DNA from: CAIKMD01 sp036501365
GTDB taxonomy: Bacteria; Pseudomonadota; Alphaproteobacteria; ATCC43930; CGMCC-115725
DNA length: 64,000 nt
Reading direction: 5' to 3'
Assembly (NCBI GenBank): GCA_036501365.1
Contig: DASYAL010000060.1
Span: forward strand, 186,001-250,000
The notes below the pieces were generated by a model. The model searched no databases. It was not told the DNA's origin and worked only from the letters and a program-made list of their open reading frames with translations. The number at the start of each line of letters is the position of its first letter. Position 1 is the first letter of the stretch. Both the position numbers and the translations under genes were made by a program. This document shows positions 52,186-63,400 of this stretch, one piece after another.

Positions 52186-55158
52186 ATGCCGCCCGCGATC
52201 TATTCGATTCCCCCCGAGCAGCCGTTCCTCGACACGCTTGTCGCCGGGCTGATGCGTCGCGCCGGTACGGCGCCGCTGGCCTTGGCCCGCATGATCGTGC
52301 TGCTGCCGACCCGCCGCGCCGCACGCAGCCTGCGCGAGGCCTTCCTGCGCGCCGGCAACGGCGCGGCAATGCTGCTGCCGCGGATGCTGCCCGTGGGGGA
52401 TCTCGATCCCGACGAGCTGGCGTTGCTGGCCGACGAGAGCGAAAGCGGCGACGGCTTCGAGGTCCCGCCCGCCGTTCCCGAGCTGCGCCGCCGTCTGCTG
52501 CTGACGCAATTGGTGCGCAAATATGCCGAAAGCGGCGGCGATCCGATCGCGCTGGGCCCCCTCCCACTTGGCCAGGCGGCGCCCTTGGCGCGCGAGCTCG
52601 CGCGCTTCCTCGACGAGGCGCATGCCGAAGGTTGCGACCTCGCCAAGCTCGGCGAACTTGTGCCGCAAGAGCTCGCCGAGCATTGGCGCCAGGTGGTCGC
52701 GTTCCTCGACATCCTGCGCGTTCATTGGCCGGCGATTCTGTCGTCGCTCGGCTGCCTTGATCCGGGCGAACGGCGCAATCGATTGCTCGCCGCGCAGGCC
52801 GAAGCCTGGCGGTTGCGCCCGCCACCGGGCCCGGTGATCGCCGCCGGTATCACCGGCGGCGTGCCAGCGGTCGCGGCGCTGATGAAGGTCGTCGCGCAAC
52901 TGCCCCAAGGCGCGGTCGTGCTGCCGGGCCTCGACGCCGAAGCCGACGGCGCGATGTGGGAATTGATCCTCGCTGATCCCGCGCATCCGCAGCATGTGAT
53001 GGCGAAATTCCTCGACGAGCTCGGCGTCGAGCGCGGCGCGGTCGAGCCGTGGTTGCGCGCCCGCGCAGCGCTGCCGCGCGCGACGCTGCTGCGCGAGGCG
53101 TTGGCCCCGGCCGCGCTCACCCATCGCTGGCGCTTCGTCTCGGGACTCGACGCGCGCGCCCTCGATGGCTTGCGCCGGCTCGATTGCGCCGGGCCACAAG
53201 AGGAAGCGGGCGCGATTGCGCTGTTGCTGCGCGAGGCGCTCGAAGAGCCGGGCCGCACAGCGGCGCTGGTGACGCCCGACCGCGATCTCGCGCGCCGCGT
53301 CGCCGCCGAGCTGCGGCGCTGGGACATCGATATCGACGATTCCGCCGGCCTGCCGCTCAACCGCACGCCGCCGGGCGTGTTCCTCCGCCTCGTGCTCGAT
53401 CTTGCCGCCGAGCAATGGGCGCCGCTGCCACTGCTCGCGGTGCTGAAGCATCCGCTCTGCGGCTGCGGCCTGCCGTCCGGGGCGATCCGCGAGCGGGTTC
53501 GGGCGTTGGAGCAGGCGGCCCTGCGCGGCGCGCGGCCCAAGCCCGGCGCCGCTGGTTTGCGCGAGTTGCTTCCTGCCGAGCGCCGGCTGCTGCGCGATCT
53601 CGTCGATCGCGTCGATGCCGCGACGGCGCCGCTGATCGCGGCGCTTGCCGCCGGCAAGGCCGATCTTGCCACGGTGGTCGCGGCGCATATCGCTTGCTGC
53701 GAGAGTCTCGCCGCGAGCGATGAGGAATCGGGCGCGGCGCGGCTGTGGCGCGAGCCCGCCGGGGAGGCCGCCGCGCTTTTCCTCAACGAGTTGCTGCAAG
53801 AAGCGCAAGGCTTCCCCGAGTTTCGCGGCGGCGAATATCCGGCGCTGTTCGAATCGCTGCTCGCGGGACCGGTGGTGCGGCCATCTTATGGGCGTCATCC
53901 ACGGCTCTTCATCTGGGGCTTGCTCGAAGCGCGCTTGCAGCAGGCCGATCTGATCGTGCTCGGCGGACTCAACGAAGGCGTCTGGCCAGCCGCGATCGGC
54001 AGCGATCCCTGGCTGTCGCGGCCGATGCGGCAGAGCTTCGGCTTGCCGCCGCCGGAGCGCCGCATCGGCGGCGCGGCACATGATTTCGCGCTGGCGCTTA
54101 GCGCCCGCGTGGTGGTGATGACGCGCGCCGCCCGTGTCGAGGGCACGCCCACCGTGCCGTCGCGCTGGCTGTTGCGGCTCGACACCGTGCTGCGCGCGGC
54201 CGGCATCGAGAATCGTCTCGGCGCCGATGCCGCGCCGCTTTCCTGGCAAGCGAAGCTCGACACGCCGGCCGGGCCGCCGCGCCCGGCCGTGCCGCCGGCG
54301 CCGAGCCCGCCACGCGCGGCGCGGCCGCGCAAGCTCTCGATCACCGAGATCGAGACCTGGCGCCGCGATCCTTATGCGATCTATGCACGCCACGTCTTAC
54401 GGCTGAAGGCGCTCGAGCCGCTCGACGCCGATCCCGGCGCCGCCGATCGCGGCATCGTCATCCACGACGCGCTGGCGAATTTTCTCAAGGCTTATCCGAA
54501 ACAGCTTCCTGGCGACGCGATGACGCGGCTTCTGGCGCTCGGCGAGCAAAGCTTCGGTCCGCTGCTGGCGCGGCCGGGCATCTGGGCCTTTTGGTGGCCG
54601 CGCTATCGCCGTATCGCCGAATGGATCGCGGCGCTGGAAGCGGAGCGCCGGCCACTGCTCGATGACGTTCTAGCCGAGATCAATGGCAAGATGACGCTGG
54701 ACGCGCCGGGCGGGCCGTTCGAGATCGTCGGCCGCGCCGACCGCATCGAGCGGCGCCGTGACGGTACCGTCGCGATCGTCGACTACAAGACCGGCGGCGT
54801 GCCCGAAGTTGGCGAGATCGCCGAAGGCTTCACGCCGCAACTCGCGCTCGAAGCGGCAATGATCGAGCAGGGCGGTTTCACCGGCATCGCGAAAAGCGCG
54901 GTTGGCGAGCTCGCCTATTGGAAGCTCGGTGGCGGCGATCCGGCGGGCAAGGTGATGCGGCGCGCCGACGAGCCGGCCGAGTTGCGCGCGCTGATCGACC
55001 GCACCCTCGCCGGAATGAAAGAGCTGATCGCGGCTTTCGACGATCCGACGCGGCCCTATCTCGCGATGCCGCGCCTCGACCGCGCGCCGCGCTATTCCGA
55101 CTATGCGCATCTCGAGCGCGTCAAGGAATGGCAGGCCGGCGAAGAGGAAGAGGAATGA
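52186..55158 (+). CDS. addB: double-strand break repair protein AddB
   Basis: Helicase-like/nuclease subunit of AddAB, which resects DNA ends to make 3' single strands for RecA. The 990-residue product is the alphaproteobacterial AddB type: the ARMIVLLPTRRAARSLREAF opening, VLGGLNEGVWPA near 590, and a C-terminal RecB-like nuclease domain with EIVGRADRIERR and VDYKTGG near 845-870. A Pro-rich linker lies near 690-710. It shares a four-base overlap (ATGA) with addA. A long open frame on the opposite strand is a GC-bias artefact. Confidence 0.92.
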   Translation: MPPAIYSIPPEQPFLDTLVAGLMRRAGTAPLALARMIVLLPTRRAARSLREAFLRAGNGAAMLLPRMLPVGDLDPDELALLADESESGDGFEVPPAVPELRRRLLLTQLVRKYAESGGDPIALGPLPLGQAAPLARELARFLDEAHAEGCDLAKLGELVPQELAEHWRQVVAFLDILRVHWPAILSSLGCLDPGERRNRLLAAQAEAWRLRPPPGPVIAAGITGGVPAVAALMKVVAQLPQGAVVLPGLDAEADGAMWELILADPAHPQHVMAKFLDELGVERGAVEPWLRARAALPRATLLREALAPAALTHRWRFVSGLDARALDGLRRLDCAGPQEEAGAIALLLREALEEPGRTAALVTPDRDLARRVAAELRRWDIDIDDSAGLPLNRTPPGVFLRLVLDLAAEQWAPLPLLAVLKHPLCGCGLPSGAIRERVRALEQAALRGARPKPGAAGLRELLPAERRLLRDLVDRVDAATAPLIAALAAGKADLATVVAAHIACCESLAASDEESGAARLWREPAGEAAALFLNELLQEAQGFPEFRGGEYPALFESLLAGPVVRPSYGRHPRLFIWGLLEARLQQADLIVLGGLNEGVWPAAIGSDPWLSRPMRQSFGLPPPERRIGGAAHDFALALSARVVVMTRAARVEGTPTVPSRWLLRLDTVLRAAGIENRLGADAAPLSWQAKLDTPAGPPRPAVPPAPSPPRAARPRKLSITEIETWRRDPYAIYARHVLRLKALEPLDADPGAADRGIVIHDALANFLKAYPKQLPGDAMTRLLALGEQSFGPLLARPGIWAFWWPRYRRIAEWIAALEAERRPLLDDVLAEINGKMTLDAPGGPFEIVGRADRIERRRDGTVAIVDYKTGGVPEVGEIAEGFTPQLALEAAMIEQGGFTGIAKSAVGELAYWKLGGGDPAGKVMRRADEPAELRALIDRTLAGMKELIAAFDDPTRPYLAMPRLDRAPRYSDYAHLERVKEWQAGEEEEE

Positions 55159-58100
55159 GCGACGCCGCGTGCGATCCCTTGCCGCTCGATCCGGGCCGGC
55201 AGCAGCGCAAGGCCTATGAGCGCGACGCCACGGTCTGGGTCGAGGCTTCGGCCGGCACCGGCAAGACCACGGTGTTGACGCGTCGCGTGCTGTCGCTGCT
55301 GCTCGCCAAGACGCCGCCCTCGCGCATCCTCTGCCTGACCTTCACCAAGGCGGCGGCGGCCGAGATGGCCAACCGCATTAACAGGACGCTCTCTGAATGG
55401 GCAACGATGCCCGAGGGCGAGCTTGCGCAGACTCTTGTCGACGACCTTGGCGCAAATCCCGATCCCGCGCTCCTCGACTATGCGCGCCAGCTTTTCGCGC
55501 GCGTGCTCGACGCGCCTGGCGGCATCACCATCGCGACGATCCACGCTTTCTGCCAATCGCTGCTCCGGCGCTTTCCGATCGAAGCCAGCGTCGCGCCGCA
55601 TTTCGAATTGATGGATGAGCGCTCGAGCGCCGAGGCGCTGACGGCGGCGCGTGAGGCGGTGCTGCAGCGCGCGCGCGACGACCGCGGGTCCGATCTCGCC
55701 GACGCGCTCGGCAAGGCCGTACAACATTCGCATGAGGAGAAATTCACCGAGCTCCTGGCCGCGCTCGCGCAGGAGCGCGCGCGGCTGTTCCAAGCGATCG
55801 GGGGGAAATTCGATGCTTTCGCGGCTACGCTGCGGCGGGTGCTCGGCGTCCGCGACGGCGAGACCGCCGACAGCGTCGTCGCCGGGGCCTGTGTGGCGCA
55901 GGCTTGCGACGAAGACAGCTTGCGCGCGGCGTCGCAAGCGATGTGCGCCAGCAAGAGCAAGCGCGATAACCTGCGCGGCCGTATCGTCGCCGCCTGGCTC
56001 GGCGAGCACGACGCGCGCGCCGGCGGCTTCGACGCGTATCTGTGCGCCTTTTTCACCGCGGAAGGATCGGGGCCGCGTTTCACCGATCTCGTGACCGTCG
56101 CCTTGAAGCGGCAGCAGCCGCACGTCGCGGCGTGCCTCGAAGCCGAGGCGGAGCGGCTGCAGGCGATCCGGCAGCGGCGTTGCGCCGCCGAGATCTACGC
56201 CGCGACGCGGGCGATCGCGCGGCTCGGCGCGGCGATGCTCGAGGAATACGAGCACCACAAGAGGGCGCGCGCGCTGCTCGATTACGACGATCTCATCCTC
56301 AAGACGCGCGACCTGTTGCTCCGGCCCGGGATCGCGCCCTGGGTGCTGTTCAAGCTCGATGGCGGGCTCGACCACATCCTGGTCGACGAGGCGCAGGACA
56401 CGAATCCCGAGCAATGGCAGATCGTGCAGCTGATCGCCGAGGAATTCTTCACCGGCGAAGGCGCGCGCGAGGCGCGGCGCACGGTCTTCGCCGTCGGCGA
56501 CGCCAAGCAATCGATCTACAGCTTCCAGCGCGCCGATCCGGCGAAGTTCATCGACGTTCGCGGGCATTTCGAGCGCGTTGCCGGCGAAACCTGGCGGCGC
56601 GTGCCGCTCGAAATCTCCTTTCGCTCGGTCGCGGCGGTGCTTGCCGCGGTTGATGGCGTGTTCGCGGCCGGCAATGCCCAGGACGGCGTTGCGCTCGACG
56701 GGCAGGTCATCCGCCATATCGCGCGCCGTCAGGGCGATGGCGGGGTGGTGGAGCTTTGGCCGCCGATCCGGCCGGTGCCCGATCCGGGCGGCACGCCGTG
56801 GGAGCTGCCGGTGACGCAACGCGCTGCGGGCGAGCCGCGGGCGCAGCTGGCGCAGGCGATCGCCGCGCGCGTCGCCGATTGGCTTGCGCGCAGCGAGCGG
56901 CTCGAGGCGCATGACCGGCCGATCCGCGCCAGCGACGTGATGGTGCTGGTGCGTCGCCGCGGCCCCTTCGTCGCCGAGCTGGTGCGCAATCTGAAGAAAC
57001 GCGACGTGCCGGTCGCGGGCGTCGATCGCATGATCCTCACCGAGCAGCTCGCGGTCGAGGACATGATGGCGCTGGCGCAATTCCTGCTGTTGCCCGAGGA
57101 CGATCTCACCCTCGCCGCGGTACTGAAAGGCCCGCTCTTCGGCTTCTCCGAGGAAGAGCTGTTCGCCCTCGCCTGGCGGCGGGCGGCGACGCTCTGGGCA
57201 GCGCTGCGCGAGCGGCATGAGGAATCGCCGGCCTTCAGTCGCGCCGAAGCGGAATTGAGCGCGTTGCTCGCGCGGGTCGATTTCGTCCCGCCTTACGAGC
57301 TTTTCGCCGACGTGCTGAGCGCGCGGGGCGGGCGCCGGGCGATGCTGGCGCGGCTCGGCCCGGAAGCCGCCGATCCGCTCGACGAGTTGCTCGCCGCCGC
57401 GCTCGCCTATGAGCGTGCGCATGGCGTGTCGCTGCAGGGCTTCCTCCATTGGCTCGCTTCGGGGACGGCGGAGATCAAGCGCGATCTCGATCAAGGCGCG
57501 CGCGACGAGGTGCGAATTCTCACGGTGCACGGCGCCAAGGGACTCGAGGCGCCGATCGTCTTCCTGCCCGACACGCTGCAAATGCCGCAGAAGACGCCGC
57601 CGCTGCTGTGGAGCGATGATGGTCTGCCGCTGTGGCTGGCGGCGCGCGAGGCGCTGCCGCGCGCGGCTCAGGCCGCATTCGACGCGGCCAAACGCAAGCG
57701 CGACCAGGAATACCGGCGTTTGCTCTATGTCGCGATGACGCGCGCCGCCGACCGGCTTTACGTCTGCGGCTGGGAGACCAAGCGGCGGCCGCCGGCCGGG
57801 AATTGGCATGCGCTGGTGGCCGAGGGGCTGAAGACCGCCGGTGCCGAAACCTTCGATTTCGCGACCGAGCGTTTCCCCGGCGCCACGGCCTGGCTGGGCG
57901 AGGGGCTGCGCCTTCATCATCCGCAGACTGGCAGGCCCGGCGCCGCGCGGCCGGCAATGCTGTCGCCGGCGCCGTCGACGCTGCTGCCCGAGTGGTGCTG
58001 GCGTCCGCCGCCGCCGGAGCCCGCGCCGCCCAAGCCGCTCGCCCCCTCGCAGCCGCGTGCCGAGGAGCCGCCGGCGCGCTTGCCGCTGGGCGAGGATCGG

Positions 58101-58595
58101 GGTGCCGCGTTTTTGCGCGGACGCCTCGTCCATCGTTTGCTGCAGAGTCTGCCGGCGCTCGAGCCGGCGCGGCGCGAAGCCGCCGCGCGGCGCTTCCTGG
58201 CGCTGCCGGTGCACGGCCTCGCCGCGGCCGAGCAGCAGATGATTCTCGGCGAGACGCTGGCCGTGCTGGAACATCCCGATTTCGCGCCGCTCTTCGGCCC
58301 CGGCTCGGCGGCCGAGGTGCCGGTCGTCGGCCTGGTCGGCGGACGGGCGCTGTCGGGCCAGATCGACCGGCTGGTGGTCGAGGGGCCCACGGTGCTGATC
58401 GTCGACTACAAGACCATCCGGCCGGTGCCTGCGGCACTCGATGAGGTGCCGGCGCTCTATCTCGACCAGCTCGCCGCCTATCGCGCCGCGGTCGCAGCGG
58501 TCTTTCCGGGCAAGGAGATCCGCGCCGCCCTGCTCTGGACCGATGGGCCGGCGTTGATGCCGGTGCCGGCGGAAAAGCTCGGCTTTCCGGTATGA
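55155..58595 (+). CDS. addA: double-strand break repair helicase-nuclease AddA
   Basis: UvrD-like helicase with C-terminal nuclease; partner of AddB. ATG 55155 has a GAGGAAGAGGA site and gives 1146 residues. Motifs: Walker A EASAGTGKTT near 29-38, LTFTKAAAAEMANR near 60, VDEAQDTNPEQW near 412, GDAKQSIYSFQRADP near 446, LTVHGAKGLEAPIV near 790, LYVAMTRAADRLY near 856 and the nuclease VDYKT near 1085. All the helicase and nuclease residues I can check are intact. It ends the tsaE-amgK-murU-addB-addA run; trxA follows after 85 bases with its own site. Confidence 0.94.
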   Translation: MSDAACDPLPLDPGRQQRKAYERDATVWVEASAGTGKTTVLTRRVLSLLLAKTPPSRILCLTFTKAAAAEMANRINRTLSEWATMPEGELAQTLVDDLGANPDPALLDYARQLFARVLDAPGGITIATIHAFCQSLLRRFPIEASVAPHFELMDERSSAEALTAAREAVLQRARDDRGSDLADALGKAVQHSHEEKFTELLAALAQERARLFQAIGGKFDAFAATLRRVLGVRDGETADSVVAGACVAQACDEDSLRAASQAMCASKSKRDNLRGRIVAAWLGEHDARAGGFDAYLCAFFTAEGSGPRFTDLVTVALKRQQPHVAACLEAEAERLQAIRQRRCAAEIYAATRAIARLGAAMLEEYEHHKRARALLDYDDLILKTRDLLLRPGIAPWVLFKLDGGLDHILVDEAQDTNPEQWQIVQLIAEEFFTGEGAREARRTVFAVGDAKQSIYSFQRADPAKFIDVRGHFERVAGETWRRVPLEISFRSVAAVLAAVDGVFAAGNAQDGVALDGQVIRHIARRQGDGGVVELWPPIRPVPDPGGTPWELPVTQRAAGEPRAQLAQAIAARVADWLARSERLEAHDRPIRASDVMVLVRRRGPFVAELVRNLKKRDVPVAGVDRMILTEQLAVEDMMALAQFLLLPEDDLTLAAVLKGPLFGFSEEELFALAWRRAATLWAALRERHEESPAFSRAEAELSALLARVDFVPPYELFADVLSARGGRRAMLARLGPEAADPLDELLAAALAYERAHGVSLQGFLHWLASGTAEIKRDLDQGARDEVRILTVHGAKGLEAPIVFLPDTLQMPQKTPPLLWSDDGLPLWLAAREALPRAAQAAFDAAKRKRDQEYRRLLYVAMTRAADRLYVCGWETKRRPPAGNWHALVAEGLKTAGAETFDFATERFPGATAWLGEGLRLHHPQTGRPGAARPAMLSPAPSTLLPEWCWRPPPPEPAPPKPLAPSQPRAEEPPARLPLGEDRGAAFLRGRLVHRLLQSLPALEPARREAAARRFLALPVHGLAAAEQQMILGETLAVLEHPDFAPLFGPGSAAEVPVVGLVGGRALSGQIDRLVVEGPTVLIVDYKTIRPVPAALDEVPALYLDQLAAYRAAVAAVFPGKEIRAALLWTDGPALMPVPAEKLGFPV

Positions 58596-58680
58596 CGCGG
58601 CGGCATGGCCGCCCGGCCCCGGGTTGCGACCGCAGCCTCGGTTGCCTAAGTTTCACGGACGCTGCCCGCAGGAGAACAAA

Positions 58681-59001
58681 ATGGCGACGACCAAGATCAC
58701 CGACACGTCTTTCGAAGCCGATGTGCTGCGGGCCTCGGGTCCAGTCCTGGTTGATTTCTGGGCCGAATGGTGCGGTCCCTGCAAGCAGATCGGCCCCTAT
58801 CTCGAAGAGATCGCGGCGGCGATGAAGGACAAACTCACCGTCGCCAAGATCAATATCGACGAGAACCCGCAGACGCCCACCAAATATGGTGTCCATGGCA
58901 TTCCGACCCTCATGCTGTTCAAGAACGGCCAGGTCGCCGCGACCAAGATCGGCGCCCTGCCGAAAAGCAAACTGGTCGAGTGGGTTAACTCCGTCCTCTA
59001 G
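58681..59001 (+). CDS. trxA: thioredoxin
   Basis: Thiol-disulphide reductant of 106 residues with WCGPC at 30-34, the buried Asp25 in VDFWAEWC and the cis-Pro in GIPTLMLF. ATG 58681 has an AGGAGA site; a frame starting at 58624 would add 19 unconserved residues. trxA after addA is common in Alphaproteobacteria. A perfect 16-base palindrome (59014-59029, GCCGCCCG/CGGGCGGC) follows the stop but has no T-run. Confidence 0.95.
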   Translation: MATTKITDTSFEADVLRASGPVLVDFWAEWCGPCKQIGPYLEEIAAAMKDKLTVAKINIDENPQTPTKYGVHGIPTLMLFKNGQVAATKIGALPKSKLVEWVNSVL

Positions 59002-59150
59002 GTCTCGAAAAGCGCCGCCCGCGGGCGGCATTGCTAAGACCGCGTTAAGAATTTCCCCCGCAAGATAGTCGTGGCGGCACCGGGCCCGCCGCGCGGCCCG
59101 GGCTGCGCGCGATCGCGTGCGCTGCCGTAGCGGAATCGGGGACTGGGGCC

Positions 59151-59519
59151 ATGCAGAAGATACTCGTCATCGACGACAACCTAGTCGTCCGCAACACCAT
59201 CGTTCAGATCCTCGAAAGCGAGGGTTACGAGGTGATCAGCGCCGAGGACGGCCGCCGCGGCCTCTACGTCTTTCGCAGCGAGCGCCCCGATCTCGTCGTC
59301 ACCGATATCATCATGCCGGAGAAGGAAGGCATCGAGACCATCCGCGATATCCGCGGCGAGGTCCCCGATGCGAAAATCATCGCGATTTCCGGCGGCGGCC
59401 GCATCGGCAACACCGATTTTCTGAAGATCGCGCGTCAGCTCGGCGCCTCGGACATCGTGGCGAAGCCGCTCGATCCCGATCACTTCCTCGACGTCGTCAA
59501 GAACTGCCTCGCAGCCTGA
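59151..59519 (+). CDS. single-domain response regulator (CheY-like)
   Basis: A 122-residue receiver domain with no output part. Acidic pocket Asp8-Asp9, phospho-acceptor Asp52 in VTDIIMPEKEG, Ser near 81 (IAISGGG, in the Thr/Ser position) and Lys near 104 (VAKPLDP) are all present, so it should be phosphorylated. The GGGRIGNTDFLKIARQLGA stretch is found in alphaproteobacterial single-domain regulators. Upstream 59002-59150 is a separate intergenic gap, so it has its own promoter. The neighbours are an EAL-like protein and a multi-PAS sensor, suggesting one signalling unit. Confidence 0.88.
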   Translation: MQKILVIDDNLVVRNTIVQILESEGYEVISAEDGRRGLYVFRSERPDLVVTDIIMPEKEGIETIRDIRGEVPDAKIIAISGGGRIGNTDFLKIARQLGASDIVAKPLDPDHFLDVVKNCLAA

Positions 59520-59616
59520 TCGCACGGCGCATTCTCCTGTTTCTCGCCATGGCTCAAGCTCTCATCCGCCGCCGCTGCGCTCTCGCCGGCCCGCGCGTTT
59601 CCGACCGGAGGCCGTC

Positions 59617-60471
59617 ATGGCGATGAGCGACCGCAGCAATGCCGCCAAGACGGCGCGGCGGAACGCGCCGTCGGCGAACCGCCTCGACCTTAGTGATCCC
59701 GATGCGCGCATCAACGAGATGCTGGGCCAGGTCAGCTATTGCTATCGCCCAAGCTGGGACCCGGCGCGCAGCGTGATCGCCGCCTATCTCTGCGTTCCGA
59801 TGCTGCCGGACGGAACGAGCGACGCGCAGCGGCGCGAAGCGGCGCTGATCTTTGGCGATGACGCCTCGGCGATCGAGAAGCTCGACGTCGCCGTCCTCCG
59901 GCATGCGATCAGCGTGCTCGAGGGCCTGATGCGCGACAAGCGCAAGCTGCTCGTCACCACGCCGGTCCATTTCGAGACTCTCGCCGTCGCCGTGCATCGC
60001 CAACGCTACATCGAGGTCCTGCGGACGAAGCTCGCCTCCGACGCCGCCTCGCTCCTCGTCATCGAGCTCGTCAACGTGCCTGACGGCGTGCCGCAGGCGC
60101 GCCTGCTCGAGATCACTTCGCCGCTGCGCGCGCATGCGCGCGCGGTGATCGCGCGGCTGCGCCCGGAGACGGCGGAGTTCGGGCAGTTCGCCGGCTCGCG
60201 CATCTCCGCCGTCGGCTGCGATCTCAGCCGCCATACCGGCTCGGAAACGACGATGATGCAACAGATGGCGCGTTTCGGGCGCGGCGCGGCCAAGGCAGGC
60301 ATGGCGACTTATCTGCGCGGCGTGCGCAGCCTCAGCCTGACGACCGCCGCACTTGGCGCGGGCTTCGCCCATATCGACGGCGACGCGATCGCGGCGAACG
60401 TCGATCAGCCGCGCGGCATCGTTGAGTTCAGTCTCTTCGATCTCTACGACTCGACGACGCCCAAGGGCTGA
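59617..60471 (+). CDS. hypothetical protein, possibly degenerate EAL-like
   Basis: Not firmly recognised. The 284-residue product has a Ser/Arg/Ala-rich N-terminus (1-30), a middle with SLLVIELVNVPDG and LLEITSPLRAHARAVIARLR, and an end with ...AALGAGFAHIDGDAIA. That end recalls the final strands of EAL cyclic-di-GMP phosphodiesterases, but the E-A-L signature and metal ligands are not visible, so any such domain would be inactive. ATG 59617 has GGAGG 5 bases upstream. It lies 97 bases after the receiver gene and 6 bases before the multi-PAS gene on the same strand, suggesting co-expression. Confidence 0.55.
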   Translation: MAMSDRSNAAKTARRNAPSANRLDLSDPDARINEMLGQVSYCYRPSWDPARSVIAAYLCVPMLPDGTSDAQRREAALIFGDDASAIEKLDVAVLRHAISVLEGLMRDKRKLLVTTPVHFETLAVAVHRQRYIEVLRTKLASDAASLLVIELVNVPDGVPQARLLEITSPLRAHARAVIARLRPETAEFGQFAGSRISAVGCDLSRHTGSETTMMQQMARFGRGAAKAGMATYLRGVRSLSLTTAALGAGFAHIDGDAIAANVDQPRGIVEFSLFDLYDSTTPKG

Positions 60472-60477
60472 CCCGCG

Positions 60478-63400
60478 ATGAACTCGCCCGCCGCACCGCC
60501 TGGGTCGCAGCCTGTCTCTGCCCGCCCGCGCCGCGCTGCGGCGCCAACGCTCCGGCCTGGCCAGGTCATTCTCGCCATCGGCGCGCTGCTCATGGTCACG
60601 GTGCCGCTGGTGTGCGGCTATTTCGTAAGCTCGCTCTACCGCAGCGAAGTCGCCGCGATCCATAGCCGGCTCGAAATCCCGGCGCATGCGCTGGCGCATT
60701 CGACGGGCGCGATCACGCACAACGCGGACGCGGCGCTGCGCAACATCCAGGCGGCGCTACGCGACACCGGCGACGGCCAGCTCGCCGCCGCAGCCGCGCG
60801 CCAGATCGAGCACTATCACGACGGCGTCAGCGTCGCGATCAGCCGCGTCGCGATCTACGATGTCGCGGGCGAGCCGCTCGCGCGCGGCCCCGGTGAGCCG
60901 CCGGGCAAGGGATCGGTCCCGGATTACGACTTCTTCCGCCGCCAGGCAGCCGCCACGGGCGATGCCATGCTGGTCAGCGATCTCGTACCGGATCCCGTCG
61001 ACGGCGCGCCGATGATTATCCTGAGCCGGCGGATCGTCGATCGCGCCGGCAAGCTGCGCGGCGTCGCTGCAGTGTATATCGGAGCGGCTTCTATCGAGAG
61101 CCTCTTTGATGCGCTGCAGATGCCGGTCGGGTCGACCATCACGGCGTTCAATCGCGATGGCCGCATGCTGATGCGGACGCCGACGATCCACCTCGGCGAT
61201 CCCGAAACGAAGTTCGATTTCGCGCGCGGACCGGTCTTCCCGGCCTTCCGCGACGGCCCGTCGACCGGAAGCTTCGCGAAATTCAAGACCTATAGCGGGG
61301 TCGACCGGTTCGTCGCCGGCGTCGGCGGCCACGACGCGCCCATCATCGTCGCCGCCGGCTGGGATGTAAGCAAGGCGCTCGCGCCCTGGCGCAGGACATC
61401 CGAAGCGATCATCGGCGGTACCGCGGCGGTTCTCGCCCTCGTGCTCGCGATGCTCATCCATCTGCGCGGTCAGATTCGCCGCAACGATGCGCTGCTCGCG
61501 CAGGTCTCCGAGGCCGAGCAGCGTCAGCGCGACCTGATTACCGCCTTGCCCGACGCTGTCGCGATCATCAACGACCGGCTCGCGATCGAATTCGCCAATC
61601 CCGCCGCCGAGCGGCTTTACGGCTATGGCGCGGGCGAGATGAGCGGCATTGTCATCACCGATGTCATGGCCTCGCCGGCGAAGGACGCCGACCGCGAAAG
61701 CGCGCGGCTCTACCTGCAGCGTGACGGTCAGAGCGCGAGCACGCGGGTGTTGCAGCGCAGCGCGAAACGCAAAGACGGGAGCGAATTCCCGGTCGAGATC
61801 AGCACCTGCCGTTACGACGCCGCCGAAGGATCCAAGCTGATCTCGGTCATCCGCGATGTCACGATGCGCCAGACCAACGACCTTGCGCTGCATCGCGGCC
61901 GCAAAAACCTGGCGCGCGCGCAGAAGATGGCCGCGCTCGGCAGCTTCGAGCGCGATCTGCAGACCGGCTTCTTCGAATGCTCCGACGAATTCCTGCACAT
62001 CTGGGGATTACCGCCGGGGACCGAGGCCTCGCTCGCAATGCTCGTGGAGCGCGTTCATCCGCAGGACCGCGAGAGCTTCGTTGCCACGCGCGTCGCGGTG
62101 CTGTCGGGAAAGGCGATGCCGAAGTCCGAATTCCGCATCATCCGCCCCGACGGCGAGGAGCGCATTCTCTATCACGAATATAGCGCCGACTTCGGTCCGG
62201 ACGGCCGGCCGATGCGTTCCTTCGGCATCGTCCAAGATATCACCGAGCGCAAGCTCGCCGAGATCGTGCTCCGAAGCAGCCAGGAGAATCTGGCGCGGGC
62301 GCAGCGCATTGCCGCGATCGGCAGCTTCGACCGCGATCTCATCACCGGGCGTACCGAATGGTCGGAAGAGTTTGTTCGGATCTGGGGCATCACGGCGATG
62401 CCCGAGGGCGACACGGCCGACTTCCTCCTCGCTCGCGTCCATCCCGACGACCACGAGCGGTTCAAAGAGGGCCATGCGGCGGCGATCAACGACCAGCCGC
62501 TGCTGGCGCCCGATTTCCGCATCGTCCGGCCCGACGGCACCATCCGTATCCTGCACCGCGACTACGGTGTGATCCACGATGGCAACGGCCGCGCGGTGCG
62601 GCTCTTCGGTACGGTGCAGGATGTCACCGAGCGCCGCGAGATCGAAAACGAGCTGCGCCGCAGCCGCGAGGACCTGGCGCGGGCGCAGGAGGTGGCGTCG
62701 ATCGGCAGCTTCAGTCGCGACATTGCCACCGGCAAGACCGAGTGGTCGGACGAGTTCCTGCGCATTTGGGGCATCGAGGGGGCGATGCGCCCCGTCGCGG
62801 AATCGCTGGCGCAGATGGTCCATCCCGCCGACCGCAAGGCGTTCCTGCAGGGCCGCGATGCGGCCTTGCACCAGAAATCCGGCATGTCGCTCGATTTCCG
62901 CGTTATGCGGCCCGACGGCGAGGAGCGCATCCTGCACCGCGAATACGGCGTCGTTTTCGACGATGCCGGCAAGGCGACGCGCATGTTCGGCACCGTCCAG
63001 GACATCACCGAGCGCCGCCGCGCGGAGATCGAGCTGCGGCGCAGCCGCGAGAACATGGCGCGCGCGCAGCAGCTCGCCTGCATCGGCAGCTTCGAGCGCG
63101 ATCTCGTCACCGGCACGATCGAGTGGAGCGAGGAGATGTTCCGTATCCTCGGGCTCGATCCAGCCGCGCCGCGACCCGGCGAGGCCTATCTCAACAACCT
63201 CGTGCATCCCGACGATTTCGAGCGCTTCGAGAATGCGCGGCGCGACGAGCTTGCCGGCACGACGATCGGGCCGATCGAGTACCGCGTCATCCGGGTCGAC
63301 GGCGTCGAGCGGATCATGCGCCGCGAGAGCGCGGTCACCTTCGATGCCGACAAGCGGCCGATCCGCCTCTTCGGCACGCTGCAGGACATCACCGAGCGTA

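Noticed and set aside
51436..54393. A 985-codon open frame on the minus strand opposite murU/addB
   Set aside because: It is Arg/Ala/Gln-rich with no recognisable domain, and addB on the plus strand is a clear known protein. Long antisense frames are expected at this GC content.
55101..58274. A 1057-codon open frame on the minus strand opposite addA
   Set aside because: It mirrors the GC-rich third positions of addA, has low-complexity composition and no motifs.
59014..59029. Perfect 16-base palindrome after trxA as an intrinsic terminator
   Set aside because: No T-tract follows on either strand; recorded only as a possible 3' hairpin.
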